Origin: Phylloscopus collybita
Taxonomy: Eukaryota > Chordata > Aves > Passeriformes > Phylloscopidae
Assembly: GCA_027886175.1 (NCBI GenBank)
Contig: JAJNNQ010000004.1
Location: forward strand, 17,341,501-17,405,500
Reading direction: 5' to 3'
DNA: 64,000 nt
Shown: positions 1 through 12,304 of the stretch, in pieces
Position numbering within the stretch: the first letter of the stretch is position 1
How the letters are laid out: the number at the start of each line of letters is the position of its first letter
Notes under the pieces: generated by a model
The model's input: the letters and a program-made list of their open reading frames with translations, nothing else
Database searches by the model: none
Told to the model about the DNA's origin: nothing
Position numbers and translations under genes: made by a program

Positions 1-3000
1 CCCTACATGCTTTGGCAGGAGGTTGCAGCAGGTTTACAATAATTTGTGGAAAGACAGAAATGTTTTCACCCTGAAGTGAGAAGAAGGGCAAAAAACGCCT
101 GCGTTGAGATGCTTTAGAGCCATCTTCTGAGGCAGAGGCCGGCAGATGGATGGATACCTGTCACTTCAGGTCGGGAGAGATGGGTCCAGATCCAAACAAC
201 CATGGACTTTGCTGGGGGCTGTGTGTGGACTGAGGAACCAAACCCTTAATCAAGAGCCTGGATCCACATGCAGTGGAGAAAGCTGGATTCTCACCTCTGT
301 GGAGTTTGGTTTGAAAAATACCCCACATTTGAAATTGCTGAAAAGTGGGAAGAGTGATAAAGAACCTGATGCCAGGCATCTGCCCTGAGGCAAGCAGGCT
401 GCAGGGACATGACTGTGCTGATCCAGCCTGCATGCATGGCCCAGGACAGATCCCTCCCACCCTGGAGACTGACTCCAGCCAGCATCCTCTGTTTCTCCAG
501 CAGTCCACAGTGCTGGCTGTGCCCAGAGTTGCTGCAGCCTGCTGACCTTTCTGCTGGCACTTGCATTATTAGTTCCTCTTAAACTGCCTTTGGATCCGCC
601 GGGGTTTATTTCTGTTCCTAAGGCAGAGAGTGAGCAGTCGTTAGAGCAGTGCCCTGTTGCTAACAGACCTCTTGCTGTCGGGGAAGTCACCCCATCGATA
701 TCCAGGTCAAGAAGAGTTGTACTGACGTTTGTACATCTATGTTTTTGTGTTTTTTTTTTTTTTAATTTAATGGAATTGGCAGTCCTCAACCAAAAGCAAC
801 CGCTAGGGGAGAAAAAAAAAAAAAGTTTAATATTTCCCTCCTGATTGCTTGGTTCAGAGTGTGTCTGTTGTTATATTTATATTTGTGTTGCTAAGGCAGC
901 AGTTTAAAAGTGTTTTTCAAATTAGGCACTGGTAAGCTGTATGCCAAGCCAGGCCTCTCCTTGATGGCACTGACACCAACACGTCTGCATCTGGAAAGGA
1001 AATCCTGAGCCTGAAGGAGAGCAGGATTGCTCTCCTCCAAGAGAAATTCAGGCTGAGGCCACAGACTTTCTGCAAGGTATTATTCAGCGTTTCCCAGTGT
1101 CTGGAATATATTGTTTATTTGTGGCACAGAGGCTTTGGGGCTGATCATGACAAGTGTGAGCATCCTCTCCTCAGTTACAAGGAGCAGGAGATAGGAGTTG
1201 GCAGCATGTGTGGGAGGTCCTCACTGTGCCTGGCTCTGAGCACGGAAAGGAGAGGCTGGACTTGGGGCTGGGCTCCCCTTTGATTTCTACAGGAGTGATG
1301 CTGATTAGTGAGAAAGTGACAGTTCATTTGCTTTTGCCAAAACAACGAAGAAGATGAGGGCCAGCCTCTCAGTGATGCACTTGATGAAGAGCACACTTTC
1401 ATCAGTGCCAGCCTTACCTTTTCCCTCCTTTTTGTGCTTTGACTTTGTTCTTTGGGTCTCATTAAGAGAGGGAGTGGATCCTTTCCCAATTAAAATGTTG
1501 ACATGTCGAAGATGCTCTTCTTTCCCATCATTTTGCCTCTGTCTGTAAGTGGTTGCACCTTGCAGGATGAACTAGAATTAAATCAAGTGAACTCTGATTG
1601 AATAATGCAAGCTGTAAAGCAACCCTTCTCCATTAAAAATCTTATTTCTTTATTATTTTTCTATTTTGATCCCCATATCTGCATGGATATAACCTTGACA
1701 GATAATCCCATGGCTAAGTGAAGAAACTGGGCTGGAGGGAGTGTGCTAGTGTGGGACGGATGGGCAGCCCACCCTTGTGCCAGTGTGGGCAGCTCTCACC
1801 TCTGAGGGTGCAGACCCAGGGAAGAGGATTCCCCTTGGTCCTTGTTGCCATGTTACTCCTTGTTTTGTCTGAAATCTGGAAGTAATTATCATTACTTGTG
1901 TTCAGTAGTGGGGGGAATTCCAAGCCTGGGAACGGATGCTGTGTCCAGCCCCTCAGGAACCCTCTTGTTCCCTGTGGATGTAGGGTTTCATCAGTGACGT
2001 GGTGCAGAGCATCCTGGGGAGGGGGAACACATGGAGCAGGGTATACACAGGAAGGATGTTACTCCTGTCCATCAAACATAAATCATGGGGAATTTGCTCA
2101 TCGGTGGAGTTGAGCCAGGGTATGGTCTTTGTTTTTGGTTTGAAATCAATAGCAAAGCTCCCAGTGATGTTGGTTTGAGGGGGGATTTAGTGCCAGGTCT
2201 GTATCTGGGCTGTGGCAGTTCGATGGCAGCATGTGTGGTGTATCCCCAGCCTCTGGGATTTTGGTGGCAGTAGTCAGTCTTTCCCTGTGGATGACCTTGG
2301 GCATTCCTTGGCCCCTGAAGCCTTGGCGATGCTGTGTCCATGCTCTGAGTGTTGTAAAGCTCTTCAATGTACCTGTATCTATTGACATTTACTGTCTGCA
2401 TCCTCTCACCCAGCTGTCCCTCTCCTGGTTTTTCCTAGGGCTGAACTGTGCACACACACAGGGATGGAGGTGATGGAGGCAGTGGTGGGTGCAGGGGCTC
2501 TCCCTGCTGCTGGGCATGGTGGTGGGGATGGGGATGCAGGGATAGAGCCAACTGAGGCTCTGGGCTCATGGGAGCTGTTCCCACATCTGCCAGTGCTGGG
2601 TGATAGAGGAGACTCTCCACTCTGTAAGGAGTGTGCCAAAACTGACTCCCACCCCTTCTGCCCTCCATTGCTTGGCTGCTCTCAGCTCATTTGCAGGGCT
2701 GGGGTCTGTTGTGAGGCTGCCTGGGGAGAGTGCTGTGGGGGTGGCATCCACCTCTTAGGGATGGCAGCACCGGGACTGGTGGACAAACACAGGGTCAGGT
2801 ATTTTCTGTGGTATTTAGGTTCCTGGGTATCATATACTTTGAAAACATGAGTCTGCTTGCTCCTGAGTTCTAAGCATCAAAGTCATTCGGCAGGACCATG
2901 GATGCAGGAACTGCAGGGACCAGTAGTTTGTGCAGTAAATCTCCAGCGTGACTCTCCAGCAGTAATTACTGTGTGAAAGTAATAACCGAGCTGTGCTGAG

Positions 3001-4553
3001 TGCTAGGCCAACTCCCCCGGCTTGCTGCTCCTCACATGTTTCTCTCTGGGAGGTTCCTGTTTGGTAAATTAGATATTATGCTGTATTTCAGAAAAGGTTA
3101 CACTTAACCAAGGCTGCCTCTGCTTTATTATCTTGGCAGAGCCGTGTAACCTCTGCTGGGGTACGATTGGATTTCACATTCGGCTCTGCTGCAGTGGCCC
3201 CACTCCCTGCATCCTGCCATTGTGATTACGTTAGCAGCAGACTCTGCTTTCCTTTATTTATTGACACATTAAAGATGCATGCATTTATTTTTACCATGTT
3301 CATAATTGCCATAAAAACAGGCCATAGCATCCCAGAGTGGCTCTTTGGGGAGGAGAACAACCACGGGGCTGGGGCGAGGAGGAGCATGGCAGAGAGAAGG
3401 CAGGACAGCGCTGTGGGGCAGGTGGATGTTCCCATTTCTGTCCTGGGAGGATGCTGCTGTTGTCCTCGAGGAAGGAGAACAGAGCAAAGACTGCTCCTTC
3501 TGCTGCCCAGGAGACAAGGAGCATCCCCAGGGCCAGGGGTGGTGGTGTTGGTGGGAGCCCAGGGGGTATCCCTGCAGGTCTGGGGGGACTTTGGGTGGAT
3601 GGACAGATGGACTGGAGTGCCTCACTTGTACAAGATCCTGCATCTGCAAGGGCCCATGAAGGATGGCTCCTGGCCAGGCTGTGCAGATCCCATCACGTTC
3701 CATCACTGTGGTTGACCATGCATCTCCCATCACACCCTAGCCTGTGTGTGCCAGTGTATCTCACTGCATAGCTCCCACCAGGTCCCAGCTCCTACCATGT
3801 GGGAGCCCCCTGATGGCTCCCACCGTGGTCTCCTGGCTTTCCCCCTGTTCTCTCCCCTACCTTCTGGTTGCTTTTTTCGGTTCCTCACCTGCTGCCAGCA
3901 CCAGAACCCCAGGCTGTGTAATCTGAGGTTAAAAGATGGCGTTTCAAGTGCAGAATGAATTAGTGGGTTTTGCTTGCAAATAATACCTCCTTTGACTTTT
4001 CTCCTCTTCTTTTACTCCCCTCCAACTTTTAAGCATATCACCCATTGTTTGCTTTTTTATTAATAACAGATCCCACTGTCTCTGCAAATGAAATGATGTA
4101 AAACAAAGAAAAGTGCCTGCATTAAATTCTCTGGCAGGGGATTACCTTGCTGGCATTTACATATCTACGCAATAAATATTTTAACATGTTAATTATACAC
4201 TAATAAGAAAAATACCTTTTGAACTTTCAGTCAAATTGACACACACGGAACTGAGTCCATCAGGGAATTAAAAGCAATTAGTTTTGTAACAGAGCATAGT
4301 CACATTGTTTCTTCTCTGCAAATTGTTCTGTGGTCACCAGCCAGCCCCTTTTGTTTTTGGTGAAAGTTAGTGGAAAGACAGACAGGTACTGGAGTTTTCT
4401 GTGCCTGGCTTTGTCCTGCTGGCAGGGGCCTGTGCCATCATGGGATGCTCCTTCCCTCCTGCAAGATTTCATCCTGACCCTGCAAACCTGAATCTTCCCA
4501 GTCGTGGAGAAATCAGACTTGTAACCATTTCCCTTTTCTTTTCCTCCTTCCAG
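1..4553 (+). other. PCDH19 intron 3, 3' part
   Basis: No coding exon is recognisable here. Exon 3 of PCDH19, which should carry cytoplasmic residues just before TENYSF, is not in this stretch, so it lies before the window. The DNA is unique-looking, with a T14 run at 750-763, an A13 run at 812-824 and a CA-rich patch near 2451-2460. Blocks around 3060-3310 and 3960-4300 are AT-rich with TAAT cores and could be conserved non-coding DNA, which I cannot test. The intron ends in a good pyrimidine tract and CAG at 4551-4553. Confidence 0.75.
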
Positions 4554-4612
4554 ACGGAGAACTACTCCTTTGATTCCAACTACGTGAACAGCAGAGCTCA
4601 TTTAATAAAAAG
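4554..4612 (+). CDS. Protocadherin-19, exon 4 (59 nt)
   Basis: Small internal exon of the cytoplasmic tail of protocadherin-19, a delta-2 non-clustered protocadherin that mediates homophilic adhesion of neurons at the plasma membrane. It starts in phase 0 and reads TENYSFDSNYVNSRAHLIK plus two bases (AG) of a Ser codon completed by the next exon. The acceptor is a strong pyrimidine tract ending TTCCAG and the donor is AG|GTACGT. The length, the phase and the Arg at residue 14 match my recollection of human PCDH19 exon 4 (codons 873 onward, where Arg886 is a known site of truncating variants). It is too short for gene finders based on long open frames. Identification rests on residue match and on splicing in frame to the two exons downstream. 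Confidence 0.92.
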
Positions 4613-7600
4613 GTACGTAGGCTTGCTTGAAGGGCTTGGCTTTGCCCAGCCACATCCCAAGGGTTTAATGTTCTTTCATACTGCCTTATATACTACTTTC
4701 TTATTTTAATATGCAAAACTTTTTGAGAGTAATAATTTGATTTTAAAACACTACTTACTTCCCATTAAGTCCCATTGCTGATGGTTTGCAATAAAGGAAA
4801 TATTTTTTTTTCTTCTCTTTGGCTTCTTACACTGGGAAGGTGCAGTAAGTGAGGTAGAGTGCTGTTACCCTGACAACTTTCAAATTCTGAGAGTTTATTC
4901 CATTTGAATGCACAGGAATAAAAGAATAGATTTGGGTGGTGAGATCTCCCTGCCATGTGAGGCGGTGAAAATTAAAAAAAACCAAAACAACAGGTTGTTT
5001 GGGGGCAGGTAATTGGGTTGGATGCAGCTCACGGTTCTAGCTCCCTGTTTTAATTTGAACACCAAGGCAAGCAGCACTTTGCCAGGCTGATTTTTTCCAT
5101 GTGTAAAAGGAAACAATCAGTTCAAGTGCAACCCTGGCAGTTACCCTTGGGGAAATGGAACCCTTTGGGTGAAATCCTGCTATCCTCAGAGCCTAGCAGT
5201 GGTGAGGGAATGTCTCTGGGCGTTTCACACCGGGGTTACCCAGCTGAACCCCACTGGGCTGGGTTAACCCAGAGATGAGCATCGCCCCGGGGGCAGGAGG
5301 CCTCCAGGGAAGGGCACTGACACAGCACAATCAATACTCTCATCCAGCAGGAGCTGCAGGGCTGCAGGGCCAGCTCCCTGCACAGGATGAGGGTGCAGGA
5401 TGGGGGCAGCAGCTCCTTGCCCACCTCCCTCCTCTCCCCAGGGCCCGGCCAAGGTGTGTGGTGAGCAAGCCATGCCCACGCCTGTGCCTGTGCCCAGCAC
5501 GGCTGTGCTCCATGACTCTGCAGAAGCCATCACTGAACCAAGGGGTTTACAGGGAGCAGAAGCCAGCCCTGAACTGTTGAGATCTGATCTTAGCAGTAAA
5601 AATATCCAATTATCTGCTTGGCTGAGATCCCATTTGTTTACATCTTAAAAACCTGAGCAGTAAGGGAGCTGCGAGCACATTGTTTAAGCCGCGCGGGTTC
5701 AGCTGGTGAAGGGCAGGTGTGTTTGCCTGCGTGGCTCCTGGTGTTTAACGATGCTAATGTGACTGTGAGAGTTGGCTGGCCTGTGCCACGCTGCTCCTCG
5801 CCAGAGAGTCTTCAGGCACGCTGAAAAAATCCCAAATCTATTAATCTTTCCTTGTTCGCACCTAAGATAAAGGCAAACACCTCTCCCGCCTGCCACAGCG
5901 AGGCTTACTCCGAGGCTGTATTGTTTGGGAAATGCTGCTGCCTCCGATTCTCCAGACCTGCCCATCCTTTAGAGAAGTGTCAGCCACGGAAGCATGTCGT
6001 GTGGCTGCTGCATTACGGTCTGGCTGACTGTGGAGAAGATAAATGCATTGTAACATGGGTTGCCTGTGCATTACGAACAGCAGCTCCGTGTAGGACAGCA
6101 CTTCCCCTTGCTTTCTGCCTTTGTCTTGTGTCTTAAGTACAACGGGTGCCAGGAATGCTGTGCAGACATCTGAGAACAAAAAATATTTTCTGTAACATCC
6201 TGTGGCATCATTTTCATCCTTTGCCTTTATGAAGATGTTGTAGCTCTGCTATCTTTGGTGAGTGAATCTTCTCAAATCCAGCACTTAATTAATCTATTTG
6301 TACTTTTCCTGTGTTGTCTGCCTGCCTCTCTCACTCATCTACATGCACACAAATGAATTGTAGATTTGTAGTGCTTTCTTAACTTAAAAATCTTTGATGT
6401 CACCTGGAATCAAAGTCGGTGGCTTCAATAGGGACATCTTTATTTAAAAGGTAATGTTTGAAGGTTTACCAATTTATATGTATTTCAGAGCTCCCCCCTC
6501 GTGTGCTTTTGCAGAGCATCAGATGGTAGGTGGTCTGCTTGGTTTCCGTGGAGACACAAAAGGGCTTTTCAAAGTAATGAAAATCTCCAGCTCTTTGGGG
6601 CTTTGAAGCCCAGGCCGCATCTTTCACTGATGTTTCACACCAGATCAGCCAGTGAGAAAGTTTGGAGAAGTGGGTGCAGGTGGATCCTCCTGATGAGTGC
6701 GGTTTTCCCATGCTGAGCTGTGGAAGGATCACAGGTGGGTGTCCTCAGGGACACCTCGATGATTGTGCCACCTGGGGCAGGTGTGTCTCAAGGTGTCCCT
6801 GCTGCTCGCAGCAACCCAGTGTCTTGGAGCATGGCCCCTCTCAGAGTGTTGGGGTCCCAAATGCAGCCAGAAATGCAGCTCTTCATAGAATCACAGAATG
6901 GGTTGGGTTGGGAGGGACCTTAAAGATCATCCAGTGCCATCCCTGCATGGGCAGGGACACCTCCCACTGTCCCAGGCTGTTCCAAGCTCTGTCCAGCCTG
7001 GCCTTGGACACTTCCAGGGATCCAGGGGCAGCCACAGCTTCTCTGAACACCCTGTGCCAGGGCCTCAGCATTCTCACAGGGAAGAATTTCTTTCAGATAT
7101 CTAAATCTCATCTCTCTTCTTCCAGTTTAAAGCCATTCCTCCTTGTCCTATCACTATCTGCCTGTGTAAAAAGTCACTCTCCCTTGTTTTTGTATGTCCT
7201 ATCACTTGCCCATGTAGAATATTACTCCTTTTTAGAAATCCCCTTTAGGAACTGGAAGGGGCTCTAAGGTCTTCCCAGAACATGGTCCAGGATGAGCATT
7301 CCCAGCCCTCTCAGCCTGTTCACAGCTCTCTTCATAGGAGCTGCCTTTCTTCCATCCCTCTGGCCTGGGGGCTGCATTCCATGGCTGTTGGGGCTGCTCA
7401 GCCCTTGGGGGAGATCTGGGAGCAGCTCAGTCCTTGGTCCTCCCAGCAGTGGCTGTGCTTGCAGAGGCTGTCAAGGATGTTTGACTGTGTATCAGATTTC
7501 CTTAAAGCTGCATGAACTTGGACCCAGAATCACTGGTTTATTTTTAAAAATAAGAATGCATCATCATGATTAAAAGACATTCCTGTTTCCAGGAAGACTT

Positions 7601-8036
7601 TTGTTTTTAAGCTTGAAGTGATTAAGATTTGGCTTATAACCTAAAAAGTGCAGTTTAGATCTTGTGTAACTTCAGTATGAGGTAGTACAGCTTGGGAGAG
7701 CCAAGTTGTAGAAGCAGCTTGTTTAATGTATATTTTTAAAATTTTATTTCAAGTCCTGCTTCACTCTGAGCTTCCGTAAGACCCACTGCAGCCTGAGGAT
7801 GCCCACAGGCTGGCACCAAACCCAGAGGCAGGAGCAGCCTGTGGGGTGGTGCTGTGTTTTGGGGTGCAGAGGTGCCAATCAGGGCACTCTTCCTGCCCCA
7901 GCTCTCCTTGCCCGGGCAGTGTCCCTGGGTGCTGGGGTGGGCAGGCACCTGCCATCCCTGCAGGTCTCCCTGCAGTGCCGTGGGGAGTTGGGGGCCGCCT
8001 TGCCCTACCCTGGGAGTGACAGCTGTGCTTCCCCAG
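4613..8036 (+). other. PCDH19 intron 4
   Basis: A 3.4-kb intron starting GTACGT and ending CAG. It contains AT-rich unique DNA (4680-5010, 5580-6480) and one clear CR1 insertion at 6894-7370. No other exon or RNA gene is visible. Its end is a NAGNAG tandem acceptor, described separately. The pyrimidine tract before that acceptor is short. Confidence 0.85.
6894..7370 (-). mobile_element. CR1 LINE, 3'-end fragment
   Basis: Reading the + strand gives the usual reverse complement of a CR1 3' end. It opens with CATAGAATCACAGAATGG, the end carrying the short terminal repeats, followed by GGTTGGGAGGGACCTTAAAGAT, a 'cctggccttggacacttcc' segment, 'ggaagaatttctt', 'ccattcctccttgtcctatc' and 'tctcagcctgttc'. 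The element is therefore on the - strand and truncated at its 5' side, as most CR1 copies are. The upper boundary is soft because the match fades between about 7340 and 7420. No reverse transcriptase frame remains. CR1 is the main LINE of birds and other sauropsids. Confidence 0.9.
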
Positions 8037-8040
8037 CAGC
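8034..8040 (+). promoter_or_regulatory. NAGNAG tandem splice acceptor of exon 5
   Basis: Intron 4 ends CCCAGCAG, giving two adjacent AG acceptors, at 8035-8036 and 8038-8039. Use of the first starts the exon at 8037 and gives LIK-SSSTF; use of the second starts it at 8040 and gives LIK-SSTF. Both keep the frame, so the two products differ by one Ser. I recall human PCDH19 isoforms that differ by a single residue, which would fit conservation of this site. The sequence shows the site but not which acceptor is used. Confidence 0.8.
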
Positions 8041-8209
8041 TCCACGTTCAAGGACTTGGAGGGGAACAGTCTGAAGGACAGCGGCCACGAGGAGAGTGAC
8101 CAGACAGACAGCGAGCATGACGTGCAGCGGGGCCTCTACTGCGACACGGCCGTCAACGATGTGCTGAACACCAGCGTCCCCTCCATGGGCTCACAGGGTC
8201 CTGAGCAAG
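8037..8209 (+). CDS. Protocadherin-19, exon 5 (173 nt)
   Basis: Internal exon of the PCDH19 cytoplasmic tail. The first base completes a Ser codon from exon 4, then 57 full codons follow, and the last base opens a Glu codon completed by exon 6. The product includes [20 protein letters not shown] and [20 protein letters not shown], then [16 protein letters not shown]. The acidic, serine-rich stretch is typical of the PCDH19 tail. The donor is CAAG|GTGAGC, a strong consensus. Length and both phases agree with my recollection of human exon 5. The start may be 8037 or 8040 because of the NAGNAG acceptor. Codons are GC-rich at third positions, more so than the flanking intron. Confidence 0.93.
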
Positions 8210-11200
8210 GTGAGCCACTGCTGCGCCCTGGGGGCGTGCCCACTGCCCCCCACATGCCCCGTCTGGTGGCATGCCCTGGTGGGTGTGCAGTGAGGATGCT
8301 TAGTGCTTGCTGGGGATAATGCCCTACGTCGTCAGAGTGCTGGGTGTGAATGTGAATTAATCTTCACGCCACGCCTGTCAGGTAAGTGAGCAGTTGGGAT
8401 TATCCTCTATTCACAGGCAGAAAACCCAAGGCCCTGCGCATCTGCCAGACAGTGAGTGAGCACTGGAGTTGGGATTAGGGCAGGAATTGGAGGCGCTGTG
8501 CCCAGGACTGGTCCCTGCCTGCCTCCCCTCCAGAGCACCCGTGGTGTGTGCCCTTCCCAGGGTTCTGTCCGAGCTCCAGAGCTTGTGCATTGCCAGCATT
8601 GTCCAGGCAACTTTCCCAAAGGTCAGCAGAGCACGTAGGCAATTAGTCAGGCGTTCCACAAGGGATTAGCTCAGGCCAGTGGGTGAGGGTTTGCATCTTT
8701 TTGCCTGCATAGGTGGCAGCTTTCAGCTCTTACTGTCCCCAATGACACCCTGCTCTGAAGTCAGACTGGTGTTAGCTAGAGGAAGGAAGTCAGAGGAGTT
8801 CAGCTGAGCCCAAGTGTCGCTTGTACTTGGGCATGAATGTCGCTTCTAATGTCTGAGGGATGCAAACATCCTATGCAAACATCCTGTCTTTTTCAATTAA
8901 GAAGCCTGAGTGTGGTTTGGTGCTCTGGCGCGGGGGAGCCTCGGGGCACTTGGCTATATCTTGAGATAAGCTGTAGCTGAGGCTCAACTGGAAGCCCCAC
9001 TGCTAAAAGACTTAAGGATATGAAAACAAAATGCTGTGATTATGAACTGGTCTTCAGCTGTTTAACTCAATTCATGGTAAACATCATTAAAAGCCTTTGT
9101 TGTGCTGTCATAAAAGAGTCAAACGGGGGAGAGAGAGTTCTTGCCATCTGCGCCACCGAGTGTGGGATTTTTCTGCAGAGAATCTGATCGCTGTATTAAT
9201 TCTCGATAGAGTCTGCTAAATGGCCACAGTTAACCCTGTAAGACTCCACGAGGAGGGGAACACAGAGGTCACCTACACATTCCACGCTGCCAGCCACACT
9301 AATTGGAGAGGGATGGCATCCGCAGCGATAATGTATTTCCAGACAACCCTACTGTGGCCAAAGATGAAAAAAATTAAACATTTATATAACTGTACAGTGG
9401 CAGTTTAATTCTCCGCGGACCAGCACCGTGTCAGAGAATGCAGGCTGATAGCCATCATTTATAATTCTTCTATTACAAAGAAATGCTTTTTCATTTCGAT
9501 CAGGAGAGGGTTTCCTAAGATGCATTTGTAGTAAGGGATGACTGTAGAAGCAAAAATGTCCATAATTGATTCCCGTCCTGGTGAATGGTCTGAGCAGCAT
9601 CTGTTAATTTTTTGTCACATTTCTTCAGCAAAAAACCCAATCTCAATGGACTGCAGATAGGGTTTTACAGGGATTACATTTCTGATAAGTCTGCGTGCTG
9701 GCTCTGATAACAATGCAAATAAGTTAAAGAGGCTGAGTTGGAGGCAGAGCTTGTTGGAGGAGTCAGATGGAAGTAAATATGGTTCAGTCCACTGTAGCAT
9801 GAGCTCCTCACTGCACGTAAAACACACCCCAAAAATCAGATGTATTTCCAGAAGGTGACTTCTGAAGACAACCTGTCTGTCTCCTGGTCCTGCAGTGGCC
9901 AAGAAGGTTGGTGCTCCTGGGGCTGGTTTATTTTTGGGAGGAAAGCAGCATGCCAGTGCTTCACTGCCATCCAGCTGCACCTGCAGGCAGGTGTGCCAAA
10001 ATCAGCTCTCTTGTCCTACGGGACCCTCATTGTCCTGTGTGGAAGAGCTCGGGGTAGCCCTGTGAGGTTATTAGGGTGCTGGTGGAGCTATGAGAGCAGC
10101 AGCACAGGTGGGGAAATGAGTGGTTACTGTCACAGAAGCTGAAAAAAGGGTTAAAGAGAGTGTTGCCTGAGCTGATTTGTCAAACAGGAACTGCAGAAAA
10201 TAATCAGGAAAATCAAGACACTGGGATGATGGTGATAACAGCAGTTCCCACATGATTAAAGCAATGGTTTTGGCTTGGTAATTTTCACCTGATTTTGGGG
10301 CAGAGTGGCAGGGTAGGGAGGAAACAGAAGAAATTCATTGACAAGAATGTGCAGGACTGTTGGCTGACTACTTCTCCAAACACAGAGTCCTTGTCTGAAG
10401 TGCAGCCTGGCAGCTCATGTACCCGTTCTTTGCTTTTGCTTGTTGTCTCTGCCCAAACTGCATCTCATGTAATCCCAGAGAAATGGGGTGGAGGAGTTGT
10501 TGGAGTTTGCTCATTGATGGTAATGATCTCCTGGCTGGGAGCCTGGTGTGCTTCCCTTGTGGCCAGTCTCTGCTGGGCACAGACCTCAGCTTGTGGCACC
10601 ACGAGTCCTTCATGAGTGGCCAGCTCTCAGACTTTGTCCCTATAATTTGTGAGTCTTCATCTGCACAGTGGGTAACCCTGGATGTGCCAAGGCAGACCCT
10701 GGTTGGCAGAAATCCTTGTAGCTGAGTAGTAGAGGATGGCCCCTCTGTCATGGCTCAGTGTGGACCTTTCTGGCCAGCTTTTGCCTGCTAAGATGCTGCA
10801 TTTCCTGCAGAGGGAGGTAGGCTTGGATGGGTCCAAGCTCCTTTGTCTTCTTAAACCAGTGGCACCAGTGGTGAGTATTTAGGCGTGGGAGCCCCAGGGA
10901 GCTGCTGGTGTTCTGCTTTCCAGGTGCCTCTCTTGGGTGGGAGGGGCACCAGCTGCCAGTCCCGCTGGCAGGAGCCCTTTCTCGTCCTTTGGAAATGACT
11001 TAGGTTTCCAGAAAAATGGCAAACCATAGCATGGAGAGTTTGAGCTTTAGTGGGTAGCAGCAGGTCATCAGAAATACTGCCTGGAGCTCAGCCACATTGC
11101 GTATTTTGGGAGCAGGACTTCTGCCCAGTCCCTCTTTACCTCAGGATCTTAATTATTGATTATAAATTCATCTGATGAAAAGATGGCTTTAATTGCTCTA

Positions 11201-11568
11201 ATATGTACCCAATTTGGAGTTCATTATAGCCCAGGATTGTTTTCCTTCCCTGGCTAATTGACACCAAATGGGATGCAGAGGAAGGCGGGCACTGGTGCCG
11301 TTCCACCTCCCGCGATTGCCTGGCTGCCGTTTAATTGTTTGTTTATTTGTGGAGGTGTTAAGCGCTGCTGGAAGTTTATATGCACTCTCTTCCTAACGAC
11401 ACCCTCAGCTGAACTTCCAGAGGGATTTCTTTGAGGGAGGGGTGTTTTCCAGCGGCTGTTGGATCTCAGCGATGTTTTGGGGTGGCTGGAGAGGTCTGCT
11501 GGAGGATGGGGTTAAATCCTTCATCTTGGCCAGTTTCACTGCAAGATGGGTGAAATATCATACCCTGG
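8210..11568 (+). other. PCDH19 intron 5, first part
   Basis: No exon or RNA gene is seen. The first 500 bases are GC-rich. From about 9050 to 9860 the DNA is AT-rich with homeobox-type TAAT and ATGCAAAT cores (for example near 9711), which could mark a conserved regulatory block. The open frames here (for example 10368-10751 on the - strand) lack any recognisable domain or splice context. Confidence 0.7.
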
Positions 11569-12304
11569 TGTCTAGGTTTTGAAAGACAGGGATCTGCCAG
11601 GGAAAGCTGGAGTTTCCCTCGGAATGGAGAATGTAAACCCCTCACCCCTTCCAAATTATTATAATTTTGCAATTAAGGGCTTTCAGGCAAAGATTTGGGA
11701 ATAGGAATAACAATTCTTTACTAGGAACATTAACAATACAAATGTAGTAGAAAAAAAACAAACAAAGAAACAAATAAACAAACAACAATCCTAGAAACCC
11801 TGACAGAGTCAGAGCTACAACCCGACACCCTGTTGGTCAGGGTGTTGGAAGCAGCCCACAGTGAGTCCTCCTGGAGTGGCAGATGTGGTGCTGTTGGGGC
11901 AGAGATGATCCTGAGAGAAAAGGGTCCAGTGATGGTGAGAAGGGTCCAGTCTTCCTCCAGGAATCCAGTGGAACCAGATCCCTGGTGTTCCTGTGTCTCA
12001 GTTTTATCCAGGTAGGAATGGTTGGCTCCTCCCACTGGGTGGAGCATCTCACACTGGAATGATGGAATGTGTCCTGTCCTTGAGGAGCCTTCATGGCCCA
12101 TTAGCAGAAGGTATTCCCCAAAGGGAGGACAGGAGGTGAAAAAGATAAGAAGCACTGCCCCACCTGGTTTGAACAGCTGGACAATGATCAGAAGGCATCT
12201 GCCCCCCTCCCCCCCAGAGTTACAAGAGATAAAGAAAAACATCTCCCCAGCTGCTTTCAACAGATGAAATAGAATGCACATTCTTGGTTCCATAACCCAA
12301 GACA
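11569..12304 (-). mobile_element. Solo LTR of an endogenous retrovirus, with target duplication
   Basis: A 736-bp element bounded by TGTCTAGG at the left and CCCAAGACA at the right, so the ends form the TG...CA short inverted repeat of a retroviral LTR. It is flanked by a perfect 5-bp direct repeat, CCTGG at 11564-11568 and 12305-12309, which is the target-site duplication. Interior text such as 'ctgacagagtcagagctac', 'caacccgacaccctgttgg' and 'tcagggtgttgg' resembles LTRs I associate with songbird ERVs, read from the antisense side, so the LTR points to the - strand. No internal gag, pol or env region is present, so it is a solo LTR left by recombination. The open frame at 11730-12470 (- strand) mostly lies inside it and is not a gene. 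Family name is not certain. Confidence 0.85.

Noticed and set aside
2464..2850. 128-codon + strand frame as PCDH19 exon 3
   Set aside because: No similarity to the expected cytoplasmic residues before TENYSF, and it lies in Gly-rich low-complexity text.
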